Below, in pieces: positions 16,166 through 24,611 of a stretch of 64,000 bases of DNA. This stretch comes from GWF2-30-66 sp042576225. GTDB lineage: Bacteria; Babelota; Babeliae; Babelales; Vermiphilaceae. The notes under the pieces are model-generated. The model did not search any database, was not told where the DNA came from, and saw only the letters and a list, made by a program, of their open reading frames with translations. The position numbers were made by a program, and so were the translations under genes. Location: the NCBI GenBank assembly GCA_042576225.1, contig JBHPCA010000001.1, forward strand, positions 10,823-74,822, read 5' to 3'. How positions within the stretch are numbered: position 1 is the first letter of the stretch; every line of letters begins with the position of its first letter.

Positions 16166-17140
16166 TTAATCCTCCGTCTCTATTTCAGTCTCTGTCTCCA
16201 TCTCACTCTCAGTTTCTCTTTCAGACTCCGTCTCAGTCTCAGACTCCGTTTCAGTTTGAGTATCCGTCTCACTATGTATCTCAGGCTTGTTATTGGCCTC
16301 AGTATTGTTACCATTAATAACAACTTTCTTAAGCTTAACAGACTCTTTTTTCTTCGAATCATTCGAATTAATGGTCTTATTTTTTTTCTTGTTACATGCA
16401 TCAGAACAATACCCGGGAAGCTTGCAAGCCGTTGCCACTAGAGCAAGCAATAATGGAGACACCATAAAGAAGACAAAAATAATGTTCTCAATAACGTTGC
16501 TCCCGAAAGAACAGCACAATTTATCTTTTGTTGTACCATTTCTGGTAATACAAAAATTTCCACTATCAAGCTCAAGACCCAATTTCGAAAATTCTGATTT
16601 TAACGTATTGCAGCCAAGAAAGTTTGAACAAAAATTATCATCCCAACAATTCCAATATTTGTCACAGCATTTCGACCCGTCACACGAACAAGGACCAATA
16701 ATATCGGTGTGAAATTCAGGAGCAGTGCGACAATCACAAAGCGGAGACACTCCCCTTGTAGGCCTGAATAAGCCAAACAAAATTGCTGCCATTATTCCCT
16801 TTTTTGAACCCAACATGCCCAAGCTACTTCTTCCCTTTATTTTTTTCGTTTTCTTACTTCCGCCTCGCCTGAATTTCCAGCATCTTTGATGCGGAGATGA
16901 AAGGCGTTGCGTCCTCCGAAGCCTTGGCGAAGGAGGATCAAGTCTCACTTGTTGTCTATTTTTGTATTTTCGCTGCTTTCTAGACATTGATTTGCGAATT
17001 CTATTTTTATAAAAAGATCTATGACTTTGCCCCCTTTGCTTGTGTTTAAATCTCCCTCTGCCACAATTGACAAACGGCACCACAACACTATTTATCGCAA
17101 ACGCAATCAATAATTTTGTACATATAAACTTTCTCACCAT
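16166..17140 (-). CDS. Array paralog 9: Cys-rich membrane protein, subfamily C, with inserted repeat
   Basis: Start taken at ATG 17140 (MVRKFICTKLL) because 'aggag' lies five bases upstream; an upstream in-frame ATG has no such site. Leader, basic stretch, second hydrophobic segment (112-132), ectodomain with CDGSKCCDKYWNCW and the C-module GCNTLKSEFSKLG...FCITRNGTTKDKLCC, membrane helix (216-242), acidic tail of T/S-E repeats. Residues about 67-95 (LDPPSPRLRRTQRLSS) are the translation of an 87-bp repeat element also found at 28403 and 63168. Last gene of the leftward unit. Confidence 0.78.
   Translation of the reverse strand: MVRKFICTKLLIAFAINSVVVPFVNCGRGRFKHKQRGQSHRSFYKNRIRKSMSRKQRKYKNRQQVRLDPPSPRLRRTQRLSSPHQRCWKFRRGGSKKTKKIKGRSSLGMLGSKKGIMAAILFGLFRPTRGVSPLCDCRTAPEFHTDIIGPCSCDGSKCCDKYWNCWDDNFCSNFLGCNTLKSEFSKLGLELDSGNFCITRNGTTKDKLCCSFGSNVIENIIFVFFMVSPLLLALVATACKLPGYCSDACNKKKNKTINSNDSKKKESVKLKKVVINGNNTEANNKPEIHSETDTQTETESETETESERETESEMETETEIETED
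16861..16947 (-). repeat. 88-bp palindromic element inside an array gene
   Basis: The coding strand reads through an element similar over its whole length to 63168-63256 (shared blocks ttcgccaaggcttcg, acgcctttcatc/acgcctttaatc, atcaaagat, attcaggcgaggcg/attcaggcgaagcg). It is translated here in a different frame from the tolC-like copy and keeps the gene open. Confidence 0.7.
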
Positions 17141-17202
17141 TATCACTCCTACTTTCTCCCGCTTCACTTTTACTTTTAATCCAAATCTTTTTGAGAGTCT
17201 TT

Positions 17203-18204
17203 TTATACTTCCTCGAACGTAACCGTGCTTGAATTTTTCAACTTTTTCTGGGATTCCAAACGCATGTTCTCCCTAATCTTTTTATACAAACAACATAACC
17301 ATCCAATAGTACCAATTAAACACCCTGATGCAAACAAAGAAGATGTAACAATATTTACAACACTTGCAGTTGTGCTCAAATCAACAGATTTTTGGCCATT
17401 TAAATCAATTTTACCATAACCAAAATTACTCTCCAAAAATAGTCCTGATGACGACTGCTCGGGAACATCAAGCCAAATATCACTACACTTTAGCAAACCC
17501 CCCATCTCCTCTCCATCAATATATTCACACCTGCAGTATGCATACTTTGAAAGTGGCGTGTATGGCGTATAAACAGTAACCTCATACTCATCATCCACGC
17601 AAGGATCCAGATATACCCCCCTACAATTACAAGTCAGAGACTTACTTCCACTTGGAAACTCATACATATACGTACAATGACATACCGTGTCGAAAAAAAA
17701 GTGTACAACTCTAACGCGTCCCATCATCTCTTCTGCAGAACTAAGAGCTAAAATGGCTAAAAATATAGCGAAAAATAAAAGTTTCTTAGGCACACGCAAC
17801 CCAAATAACTTCCCAAGTTTTTTAAATAAAGATTCAGCTTCAAGATCATCTAGGCTCTTTTTATTTTTTCTACTCTCTTTCAACCCATTAAATCTCTTAC
17901 AACCCAAAAGCTGCTTTATCTTCAAAAACTCTTTTCTAGCTTCATTTTGTTTTACTTTCAAACTCTTATTTCTAGCTCTATTAGCTTTACTTAACTTCTC
18001 TACTCTCTTTTGCCACTTACTTATTCTCTTCTTCTCTTTCTTGCTAACCCTACCTACATAATTAAATCGACGCTCTTTACGCCTATAATTCCTACCCTTG
18101 TCATGCTTGCGCTTGTAATACTTCTTTCCACAGTTTACCAACGGGATTACAAGCGAATTCACTAAAAAAACAGCCAACAATTTTGCGCATATAAATCTTC
18201 TCAC
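17203..18204 (-). CDS. Array paralog 10: Cys-rich membrane protein with nonsense-truncated tail
   Basis: GTG start, leader MRRFICAKLLAVFLVNSLV, long basic stretch sharing NRARNKS with the two next paralogs, second hydrophobic segment (136-158, FFAIFLAILALSSAEE), Cys repeats (CHC, CNC, CRC), membrane helix (277-308). It stops after NSSTVTFEEV. The paralog at 18225 continues from the same point: its codon GAA is TAA here, and the next codons (GAC TCT CAA AAA) still match beyond the stop. The acidic tail has therefore been lost by a point mutation. 62 bases separate it from the downstream gene start. Confidence 0.8.
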   Translation of the reverse strand: MRRFICAKLLAVFLVNSLVIPLVNCGKKYYKRKHDKGRNYRRKERRFNYVGRVSKKEKKRISKWQKRVEKLSKANRARNKSLKVKQNEARKEFLKIKQLLGCKRFNGLKESRKNKKSLDDLEAESLFKKLGKLFGLRVPKKLLFFAIFLAILALSSAEEMMGRVRVVHFFFDTVCHCTYMYEFPSGSKSLTCNCRGVYLDPCVDDEYEVTVYTPYTPLSKYAYCRCEYIDGEEMGGLLKCSDIWLDVPEQSSSGLFLESNFGYGKIDLNGQKSVDLSTTASVVNIVTSSLFASGCLIGTIGWLCCLYKKIRENMRLESQKKLKNSSTVTFEEV

Positions 18205-18224
18205 AGTTTCCCCCTGCTTTACCT

Positions 18225-19319
18225 TTACTTTTCATCTAGCTCTGTTTCTGACCCTGTGCTTGTTTCAGTTGTATCTTCGCTTGAATCCTCGACATATTTT
18301 TTATTATCTTTATTCTTTTTTTGAGAATCTTCTTCTACTTCTTCAAGCGTAACCGTGCTTGAATTTTCCAGCTCTTTCTTGGATTCTAAGTGCATGTCTT
18401 TCTTGATCTTTTTATACAAGCAACACAAGCCCCCAATAGTGCCAATTAAACACCCTGATGCTAGCAAAGTAGACATAACAATATTGGTAACACTTGCTGT
18501 TGTGCTCAAAGCAACAGTGTTTTGGTTATCTAAATTAATTTGAGAAAAGGTATAGCCCACTGAAGGGGAAGAAAAATGAAGCACATCACACGACAAACAA
18601 TCCTTTCCATCTTCAAAATAATCATAGACACACGAGCAGTAAACAAGTTCCGGAGTCACAAGAATCCCCCAAAAATTATGATACGCCTTAACAAGATAAT
18701 ATCCCTCATAACAAGGCTTAGTCCTAAACCAACCGAAACATGACAAGTACTCCCTATCATTCAAGACAATATACTCACAATTAAGTTTATCTGGAACTTC
18801 TGCATCTAGACCCATAGCGATAGCATGTACACGCTCTGCAGAACTAAGAGCTAAAATAGCTAAAAATATGCCAAAAAATAAAAGTTTTTTAGGCACACGA
18901 AGCCCAAAAAGCTTCCCAAGTTTTCTTAACAAAGATTTAGACTCAAGCCCATCCCCCCTATTCTTCTTTTTTCTACCCTCTCTTAACCCGCTTAATCTCT
19001 TACGAGCAAAAACTCTCTGTTTTTTTCCTAGACTAAGTAGATACTTTTTTCGGGCTTTCTCTTGTATCTCCGGCCAATTCTTATTTCTAGCTCTATTAGT
19101 TTTACTTAACTTCTCCACTCTCTTTTGCCATTTACGAGCTTTCTTTTTCGCTTTCTTACTAACCCTATCCCTATAATTAAATTGACGCTCTTTTTGCTTA
19201 TAATTCCTGCCCTTGTCATGCTTGCACTTGTAATACTTCTTTCCACAATTGGCAAACGGGATTACAAGTGAATTTATAAAAAAAACAACCAACAATTTTG
19301 TACATATAAATTTTCTCAT
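18225..19319 (-). CDS. Array paralog 11: dual-leader Cys-rich membrane protein with acidic tail
   Basis: ATG 19319 (MRKFICTKLLVVF) was chosen over an upstream in-frame ATG to match the family leader; a G-rich 'ggggcag' lies upstream. It is a close relative of 17203 in leader, basic stretch, second hydrophobic segment (140-163, GIFLAILALSSAERVHA) and membrane helix (271-303), but its ectodomain differs and has CYEGYYLVKAYHNF...CSC...CLSC. It keeps the tail that 17203 lost (EEVEEDSQKK...TETELDEK-type). It is 20 bases from the next gene, so probably co-transcribed. Confidence 0.8.
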   Translation of the reverse strand: MRKFICTKLLVVFFINSLVIPFANCGKKYYKCKHDKGRNYKQKERQFNYRDRVSKKAKKKARKWQKRVEKLSKTNRARNKNWPEIQEKARKKYLLSLGKKQRVFARKRLSGLREGRKKKNRGDGLESKSLLRKLGKLFGLRVPKKLLFFGIFLAILALSSAERVHAIAMGLDAEVPDKLNCEYIVLNDREYLSCFGWFRTKPCYEGYYLVKAYHNFWGILVTPELVYCSCVYDYFEDGKDCLSCDVLHFSSPSVGYTFSQINLDNQNTVALSTTASVTNIVMSTLLASGCLIGTIGGLCCLYKKIKKDMHLESKKELENSSTVTLEEVEEDSQKKNKDNKKYVEDSSEDTTETSTGSETELDEK

Positions 19320-19341
19320 GGTTTCTGCCCCTAATTTACTT

Positions 19342-20469
19342 TTACTCTGAGTCTGACTCATCTTCTACCTCTGTCGTCTCCACCTCTGTGCTTGTCTCAC
19401 TATTTTCATACTGATCGCTATCGCTAATCTCAATCACTCTTTCATTGTCTGTATCCGTATCTGTCGTTTCATCCTGCCTGCCCGTAGTAGTTTTAACGAC
19501 CTGTCCGTCATAGCCTTGGCGAAGATGGAAGACGAGAGCCTGACGAAGGGCGTTATCTGTGCCTGTTTTTTCTTCAACCTTGACAATTTTTGAGTTTGAC
19601 AACTCTTTTTTCGATTTTAAGCGCATCTTTTTGATAATCTTGTTGCCCAAACAATACAACCCTCCAAATAGACCTGTTAGAGCACAGCCTGATGCAATTA
19701 AAGTAGAAGTAACCGTAGAAAAAATATTTGACGTAGTGCTTAAAGCTGAAGTAGAAGCGTGGGTATTTCGAGGAATTTCACAGTGCAACTGATAACCTAA
19801 ATCACTTTTCACTTCACAATAACATGTCGTATAATAATCTAATTTCCCATAATCATCTATTAATTTAATATAATATGTATCGGTTATACATTCTTCTTTT
19901 GTAACACCACACTTCTGTGGATAACCGAAGTCTTCAATTTCACCCGTCTCTGGATCTTTCCAAACAACATACGTTGTATACGTATTGCAAACAAGCCGAC
20001 CATCACGATAAATATTCGTTTCAATCTCATGTTGTTGCGCAAAAACATTCACAAAAAGAAGTATCATGATAAAAAAGCGTGAAAACTTTGGCATCATAAA
20101 CTTGCCAAATGACAATCCCCGCGATGTTTCAAACTTTTTTGTATCTTTTCTATATTCTATACATTTCTTGTGTTTTTTTAGCAGATACTCTTGTCTAGCT
20201 TTTTTTTGTATCTCTGGCCAATTCTTATTTCTAGCCCTATTAGTTTTACTTAATTTTTCTATATTTATACTTTGCTGCCACTTGCTCTTTCTTCTTTTCT
20301 CTTTTTTACTAACCCTACCACTATAATTAAATCGACGCTCTTTACGCCTATAATTTTTCCCCTTATCGTACCTGCGCTTGTAACGCTTTTTGCCTCCATT
20401 GGCCAGTGGCATCGCAAGAAGATTTATTGTCAAAGCAACCAATAATTTTGTACATATAAATTTTTTCAC
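19342..20469 (-). CDS. Array paralog 12: Cys-rich membrane protein with repeat-derived tail segment
   Basis: Start taken at GTG 20469 (giving MKKFICTKLLVALTINLL), eight bases after 'aaagg'. Basic stretch, second hydrophobic segment (124-146, ending VNVFAQQ), ectodomain with one C-I-T-D-TYYIKL ... CYC ... LHC repeat, membrane helix (245-277). In the tail, residues around ALRQALVFHLRQGYDGQVVK are translated from a repeat cluster (19472-19551) inserted before the usual DETTDTDTD run. It is followed by the gene at 18225 after 22 bases. Confidence 0.8.
   Translation of the reverse strand: MKKFICTKLLVALTINLLAMPLANGGKKRYKRRYDKGKNYRRKERRFNYSGRVSKKEKRRKSKWQQSINIEKLSKTNRARNKNWPEIQKKARQEYLLKKHKKCIEYRKDTKKFETSRGLSFGKFMMPKFSRFFIMILLFVNVFAQQHEIETNIYRDGRLVCNTYTTYVVWKDPETGEIEDFGYPQKCGVTKEECITDTYYIKLIDDYGKLDYYTTCYCEVKSDLGYQLHCEIPRNTHASTSALSTTSNIFSTVTSTLIASGCALTGLFGGLYCLGNKIIKKMRLKSKKELSNSKIVKVEEKTGTDNALRQALVFHLRQGYDGQVVKTTTGRQDETTDTDTDNERVIEISDSDQYENSETSTEVETTEVEDESDSE
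19472..19551 (-). repeat. Nested REP-like insertion in array gene 12
   Basis: The two halves of a REP-like 20-mer (atcctg ... agcctgacgaagggc) are separated by about 55 bases that include 'tccgtcatagccttggcgaa', a match to the core of the 88-bp element. The frame remains open. Confidence 0.6.
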
Positions 20470-20588
20470 AGTTTTTGCCTTTCGATGCAAATATAAACAA
20501 CTTGAATTAACCTTTAAGGCTTCAGATGCTCCCCCAAAAAAAATCTAGAGATGGCAAAGAAAAAACTTTGCCATCTATCTCTTTTAGT

Positions 20589-21566
20589 TTACTCTATCTC
20601 CTCCGTTTCAGTATCTATTTCAGTTTCTGTCTCATTCTCAGTACAAGACTCAGTTTCTGTTTCATCTTCTGTCTCACTCTCAGTTTTTGTTTCCAGCCCG
20701 CTATCACAACCTTTGCCCTCTTTTCCTTTTATAAGTTCAAGCCGCTTTGTCGGGGAAAGCTCTTTTTCTTTTTCGTATGTTATTGCTTTCTTCGAATTTA
20801 AATCATTATCTTTCTTTTTACACATTTTTGATAAACACTTGTAAAAGAGAAATCCTGCGAAAATAGCAAGTATATTCGAAACCGGTGTAACAATCATACT
20901 TGTGAAAGAAGATTTCTCCGCTAACGTACAAGGGTTATTAAGTGGAAGATAATTGCAACATGTTGCCTGAACCTTACCAGTAATATTTTGTTTAACACAA
21001 AGAGTTTTTTCTTCGCTAGATCCAAATGATACAGGCGCTAGCTCTTTTAATGTACCGCAGGACACTGATGCCCACGGTAGATTGTTAGAAAGACAATCTA
21101 CATATTTGCAATCATACGGCCTACCATAACACTCTTTATCATCTACACTTTTATCACCATCACACATACAACACAATTGATAACCATCTCTCTCCTGTCC
21201 ACACACATCATACCACTTACCGTACCAATCATCGCCCTCATTATAGTCACAACTATACACGCTAAAAGCCGTTCTTGCGCAAAAAGCTACCACAAGAAAT
21301 GGCACCCAAAGATTCGTATTGAATGGCAATCCTATTTTCAATCCTCGAGACCCCCTGTCATAAAATTTTTCTACCTGATTCTTTTTATTTTTTCGCTTTC
21401 TCTCTTGTTTTATAAACTTATTTTTAAGCTTATTCCCTTTCAAAAAAGACTTGCCCCTTCTGCCCTTTTTATGCTTAAAACTTCCCCTGCCACAATTGGC
21501 AAATGGCACCGCAAGTAGATTTATTGCAAACGCAACTAATAATTTTGAACAAACAATTTTTTTCAT
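20589..21566 (-). CDS. Array paralog 13: Cys-rich membrane protein, subfamily C
   Basis: ATG with 'gagga' upstream. Leader MKKIVCSKLLVAFAINLL ending ANCGRG, short basic stretch (26-75), second hydrophobic segment (79-100, ending RTAFSVYSC), ectodomain with KWYDVCGQERDGYQLCCMCDG and the C-module SCGTLKELAPVSFGS...LCVKQNITGKVQATCC, membrane helix (220-247), tail of T/S-E repeats ending IDTETEEIE. One sequon (NIT). 119 bases separate it from the downstream gene. Confidence 0.8.
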   Translation of the reverse strand: MKKIVCSKLLVAFAINLLAVPFANCGRGSFKHKKGRRGKSFLKGNKLKNKFIKQERKRKNKKNQVEKFYDRGSRGLKIGLPFNTNLWVPFLVVAFCARTAFSVYSCDYNEGDDWYGKWYDVCGQERDGYQLCCMCDGDKSVDDKECYGRPYDCKYVDCLSNNLPWASVSCGTLKELAPVSFGSSEEKTLCVKQNITGKVQATCCNYLPLNNPCTLAEKSSFTSMIVTPVSNILAIFAGFLFYKCLSKMCKKKDNDLNSKKAITYEKEKELSPTKRLELIKGKEGKGCDSGLETKTESETEDETETESCTENETETEIDTETEEIE

Positions 21567-21608
21567 TTTTTGTATCCTCGTATAAAAAGTTTTGTAAAAA
21601 ACAATATT

Positions 21609-22703
21609 TTAATCTGTCCCTGTCTCGGTCTCACTTTCAGTTTCTGTTTCTGTCGTTTCATCCTGAGCCTGACGAAGGGCACGCTTACTTTGTGTTTCAA
21701 GTTCGGGCCTGCTTTTTTTCTCTAACTTTTTACCCTCTCTAAGCTCACGCCTTTGTTCTTGAGTAAGCTTTTTTTCTTCTTCATACGTTATTGCATCATT
21801 ATTTTTGTTTTTCTTTTTACACATTTTTGGAAAATACTTATACAGAAAAAACGCAACAAAAGGTGCTATAAAGCTCAAAACTGGAGAAATACCCATATTT
21901 GCAAGGGAATAACCTGCAGATCGCTCACAGGCAGACGTATCTTCGCTTTTCATAAAGTGGCAACAGTCAGAATTTGTTGCATTACTTTTGTAGCAAACAG
22001 TCTGACCTTCCAATTGCACACCTGAATCAAGCATAGATTTTTTCATTGAGGTACAAATTGAACTTGGCGACCTGAAGTACTCACAGTTAATAATTGGACA
22101 AGTAAGATACCCAGTACAAGCATATCCTTTAATAAATCCGTTCTCACTCTTGTATAGCTCACCTTCACAATAACAACAAGTTTGTAGATTATCTTTTTCC
22201 TTATCGCAAAAATCATACAACTCTCCATCGCAACCTATATTATTACAAGGGATCGCATCAGGAAAACCCCATACCAAACAATATTTTGGATCTCCAGCCA
22301 AGCAGTTTCTGCAAACATCCGTAACGATTGGAGGCCAGTTGATATAATCAACCATGCATTTGTCCCAAAAAGAACCATCACAAGCCTCAACATTTTGCAT
22401 ATAAGCCATTTTTGCACAAAAAGCTACCAAAAATAATGACCATAAATATTTCATCTTGCGAGGCAACCTTATTCCCAACCTTTGAGACCCCCAACTATCA
22501 AATCTTTTTAGCTGGTTCTTTTTGTTTTTTCGCTTTCTATCTTGTTTTCTAAGTTTATTTTTAAACTTGTTCCCTACCAAGAAAGATTTGCCCCTTCCAA
22601 CCTTTTTATGCTTAAAACTTCCCCTGCCACAATTGGCAAATGGCACTACAAGCAGATTTATTGCAAACGCAACTAATAATTTTGAACAAATAAACTTTTG
22701 CAT
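21609..22703 (-). CDS. Array paralog 14: Cys-rich membrane protein, subfamily C
   Basis: Start placed at ATG 22703 (MQKFICSKLLVAFAINLL) where the family leader begins; the frame is open further upstream into the preceding gene, but those residues are repeat translation. Second hydrophobic segment 83-102, ectodomain with an extra Cys block and ELYDFCDKEKDNLQTCCYC, then the C-module with GVQLEGQTVCYKSNATNSDCC, membrane helix (264-291). From DTSACERSAGYSL to SKRALRQ it is nearly identical to 22726, whereas the ectodomains are very different. The tail carries a simple REP-derived RALRQAQDE. Confidence 0.8.
   Translation of the reverse strand: MQKFICSKLLVAFAINLLVVPFANCGRGSFKHKKVGRGKSFLVGNKFKNKLRKQDRKRKNKKNQLKRFDSWGSQRLGIRLPRKMKYLWSLFLVAFCAKMAYMQNVEACDGSFWDKCMVDYINWPPIVTDVCRNCLAGDPKYCLVWGFPDAIPCNNIGCDGELYDFCDKEKDNLQTCCYCEGELYKSENGFIKGYACTGYLTCPIINCEYFRSPSSICTSMKKSMLDSGVQLEGQTVCYKSNATNSDCCHFMKSEDTSACERSAGYSLANMGISPVLSFIAPFVAFFLYKYFPKMCKKKNKNNDAITYEEEKKLTQEQRRELREGKKLEKKSRPELETQSKRALRQAQDETTETETESETETGTD
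21661..21680 (-). repeat. Single REP-like 20-mer inside array gene 14
   Basis: tcctgagcctgacgaagggc, a relative of the tcctgagcttgtcgaaggat repeat at 27101. It is translated as ALRQAQD on the coding strand. It is the uninterrupted form of the insertions at 19472 and 22778. Confidence 0.6.
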
Positions 22704-22725
22704 TTTTTCATGACCTTTCACAACT

Positions 22726-23751
22726 TTAATCTGTCCCTGTCTCTGTCTCACTTTCAGTTTCACTTTCTGTCGTTTCATCCTGCCTGCCCGTCCCTTCGCT
22801 GAACTCAGGGTAAACCAAGGTTTTAACGAAGACGGGAGCCTGACGAAGGGCACGCTTACTTTGTGTTTCAAGTTCGGGCCTGCTTTTTCTCTCTAACTTT
22901 TTACCCTCTCTAAGCTCACGCCTTTGTTCTTGAGTAAGCTTTTTTTCTTCTTCATACGTTATTGCATTATTATTTTTGTTTTTCTTTTTACACATTTTTG
23001 GAAAATACTTATACAGAAAAAACGCAACAACAGGTGCTAGAAAGCTCAAAACTGGAGAAATACCCATGTTTGCAAGGGAATAACCTGCAGATCGCTCACA
23101 TGCAGACGTATCTTTATTTTTCATAAAGTGGCAACAATCTGTCTGTGGTAATATAACCCCAGCAGAATCTGTCACATTTTTTGTGAAACAAAAAGTTTGG
23201 CCTTCTAACTGGATACCTGAATCAAGTAACGTTTTTTTTACTTGGCTGCAACTACTAAATACAAGATTCTCACCACCGTTTCTGCAATCAAGACGTAGAA
23301 CCTCCAAGGTTGTACAATACTGATCTCCTGCCCAATCAATATCATATTCTTGGCATATCTCACATCGTTGCATTCCAAACAATTTAGGCCCACAATAATC
23401 ATAATACTTACCATCACAACCTGTAGCACTAAAAGCTGTTCTTGCTAAAAAAGCTACTACCAAAAATGATACCAAAGATTTCTTATTGAATGGCGATATC
23501 ATTGCCAGCCTCTGAGACCCCCGGCCATAAAGTCTTTCTACCTGATTCTTTTTGTTTTTTTGCTTTATCTCTTGTTTTTTTAATCTTTTTTTAAACTTGT
23601 TCCCCTTCAGGGAAAACTTATTCTTTCTATAACTTTCACGCTCATGTTTGCGTTTGCATCTAGAATCATTTCTCATACAATTGGCAAACGGCACCACAAG
23701 AAGATTTATTGTTAGCGCAACCAATATTTTTGTGCAAATAAACTTTTGCAT
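22726..23751 (-). CDS. Array paralog 15: Cys-rich membrane protein, subfamily C, first gene of leftward unit
   Basis: Start placed at ATG 23751 (MQKFICTKILVALTINLL); the 40 upstream in-frame residues are unlike the family. Basic stretch, second hydrophobic segment (87-109, ending RTAFSATGC), ectodomain with KYYDYCGPKLFGMQRCEIC, the C-module with GIQLEGQTFCFTKNVTDSAG...DCCHF, membrane helix (224-251), acidic tail. The tail contains an extra 18 residues (beginning PVFVKTLVYPEF) compared with 21609, exactly at the REP. Seven leftward genes follow with 20-119 base gaps, probably one operon from the element at 23799. Confidence 0.8.
   Translation of the reverse strand: MQKFICTKILVALTINLLVVPFANCMRNDSRCKRKHERESYRKNKFSLKGNKFKKRLKKQEIKQKNKKNQVERLYGRGSQRLAMISPFNKKSLVSFLVVAFLARTAFSATGCDGKYYDYCGPKLFGMQRCEICQEYDIDWAGDQYCTTLEVLRLDCRNGGENLVFSSCSQVKKTLLDSGIQLEGQTFCFTKNVTDSAGVILPQTDCCHFMKNKDTSACERSAGYSLANMGISPVLSFLAPVVAFFLYKYFPKMCKKKNKNNNAITYEEEKKLTQEQRRELREGKKLERKSRPELETQSKRALRQAPVFVKTLVYPEFSEGTGRQDETTESETESETETGTD
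22778..22851 (-). repeat. REP-in-REP insertion in array gene 15
   Basis: The 20-mer seen at 21661 is interrupted by a 54-base insert that itself contains a second REP-like core (cccttcgctgaactcaggg) and cccgtc/gacggg ends. Because 54 is a multiple of three the gene stays open. Confidence 0.65.
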
Positions 23752-23798
23752 AACTCTCGCCCTTTCAGCGTAAAAATGTAAATATATAAAATTAAAAT

Positions 23799-23830
23799 TA
23801 ATAACAAGACTCCAAGTACAAACTCTATAC
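23799..23830 (-). promoter_or_regulatory. Conserved upstream element of the array (copy 3)
   Basis: On the minus strand TAGAGTTTGTACTTGGAGTC is followed by a -10-like TGTTAT, about 48 bases before the ATG at 23751. It is the third copy of the element seen at 6331 and 12743. Confidence 0.5.
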
Positions 23831-24018
23831 AACTCTTTTGGAAAAGGTAACAAAACAGGAACTTTCGTCAACTAATTTCCATATAGTTCGTCTTTAAAGT
23901 AGCTGGGCAAACACCAACTAATAATTGATAAGCAGCGTTTCTTTTTGTATAGTACACAGGAAAACTTATATACTTTTGGTTAAAAAATATTACAAAAACA
24001 CAAAACAAAAGGGATGTC

Positions 24019-24312
24019 GTGAAAAAATACATAAATAGTCTGGCTTGCTTACTTATTTTTGCTTCTTGTAGCAGTTGGGGACAAACCGGTACAAAATTAA
24101 AAACAAAAAAACTAATAAAAAAGGGAACGGGAAAAATAAAAAAGGGAAAGTGCATACGCCTCAAAAGAACATGCAACAAAAAAGTATCCCCATGCCTCAC
24201 AGCACTCTTAAAATGCCTATGTTTACTCGTGGTAGACTGCTACGAAAGCCAAATCAAACTTTACGAAGGTATTCCCAAAGAACATCGCTATCTTTTTTTT
24301 GCGCACCATTAG
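24019..24312 (+). CDS. Small secreted Lys-rich protein
   Basis: GTG start after 'aaaaggga'. The 97-residue protein has a leader (1-22, LACLLIFASCSSWGQ; a lipoprotein cysteine is possible but the box is poor), a Lys-rich stretch (25-50) and a C-terminal hydrophobic segment flanked by cysteines (PCLTALLKCLCLLVVDC). The plan (leader, basic stretch, Cys-flanked hydrophobic segment, short tail) recurs in the genes at 24345 and 30165. It may be a distant or shortened relative of the array proteins. Function unknown. Confidence 0.55.
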   Translation: MKKYINSLACLLIFASCSSWGQTGTKLKTKKLIKKGTGKIKKGKCIRLKRTCNKKVSPCLTALLKCLCLLVVDCYESQIKLYEGIPKEHRYLFFAHH

Positions 24313-24344
24313 ATAATTTTTTTATAAACCAGAAGGGAAAATTT

Positions 24345-24611
24345 ATGAAAAAACAGATAATATTTTTATATTTATGCATGTTGTGCATACTTGCAAGCTA
24401 CACAAACCCTATCTTTTGTGGGCCAAAGAAAAAGAATATAAAAAAGAAATTGCTACGAAAAAGAAAGGGCAATCAATACAGCATATGCTCACGCAGAAAA
24501 GAAAAATGCAAAAAATGCTGCAATTGCGCGTTGTACACTTTTGGAGCACCAATTTTCTATATCCTATTTAAATTGTGCAAAATCGGGGAAAGTGTTCCAA
24601 ACCCATACTAG
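24345..24611 (+). CDS. Small secreted Lys/Cys-rich protein
   Basis: ATG 24345 with 'gaaggg' upstream starts an 88-residue protein. A longer in-frame reading back to 24075 overlaps the previous gene and has no leader, so it was rejected. Leader MKKQIIFLYLCMLCILASY ending FCGPKKK, basic stretch (27-50), then CSRRKEKCKKCCNCALYT and a hydrophobic segment with a short polar tail. Function unknown. Confidence 0.55.
   Translation: MKKQIIFLYLCMLCILASYTNPIFCGPKKKNIKKKLLRKRKGNQYSICSRRKEKCKKCCNCALYTFGAPIFYILFKLCKIGESVPNPY

Noticed and set aside
22704..22871. Upstream extension of array gene 14
   Set aside because: These residues are an antisense-like reading of the neighbouring gene's tail and repeats; the family leader starts at 22703.
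24075..24344. N-terminal extension of the small protein at 24345
   Set aside because: It overlaps the 24019 gene in another frame, lacks a ribosome site and would bury the leader.
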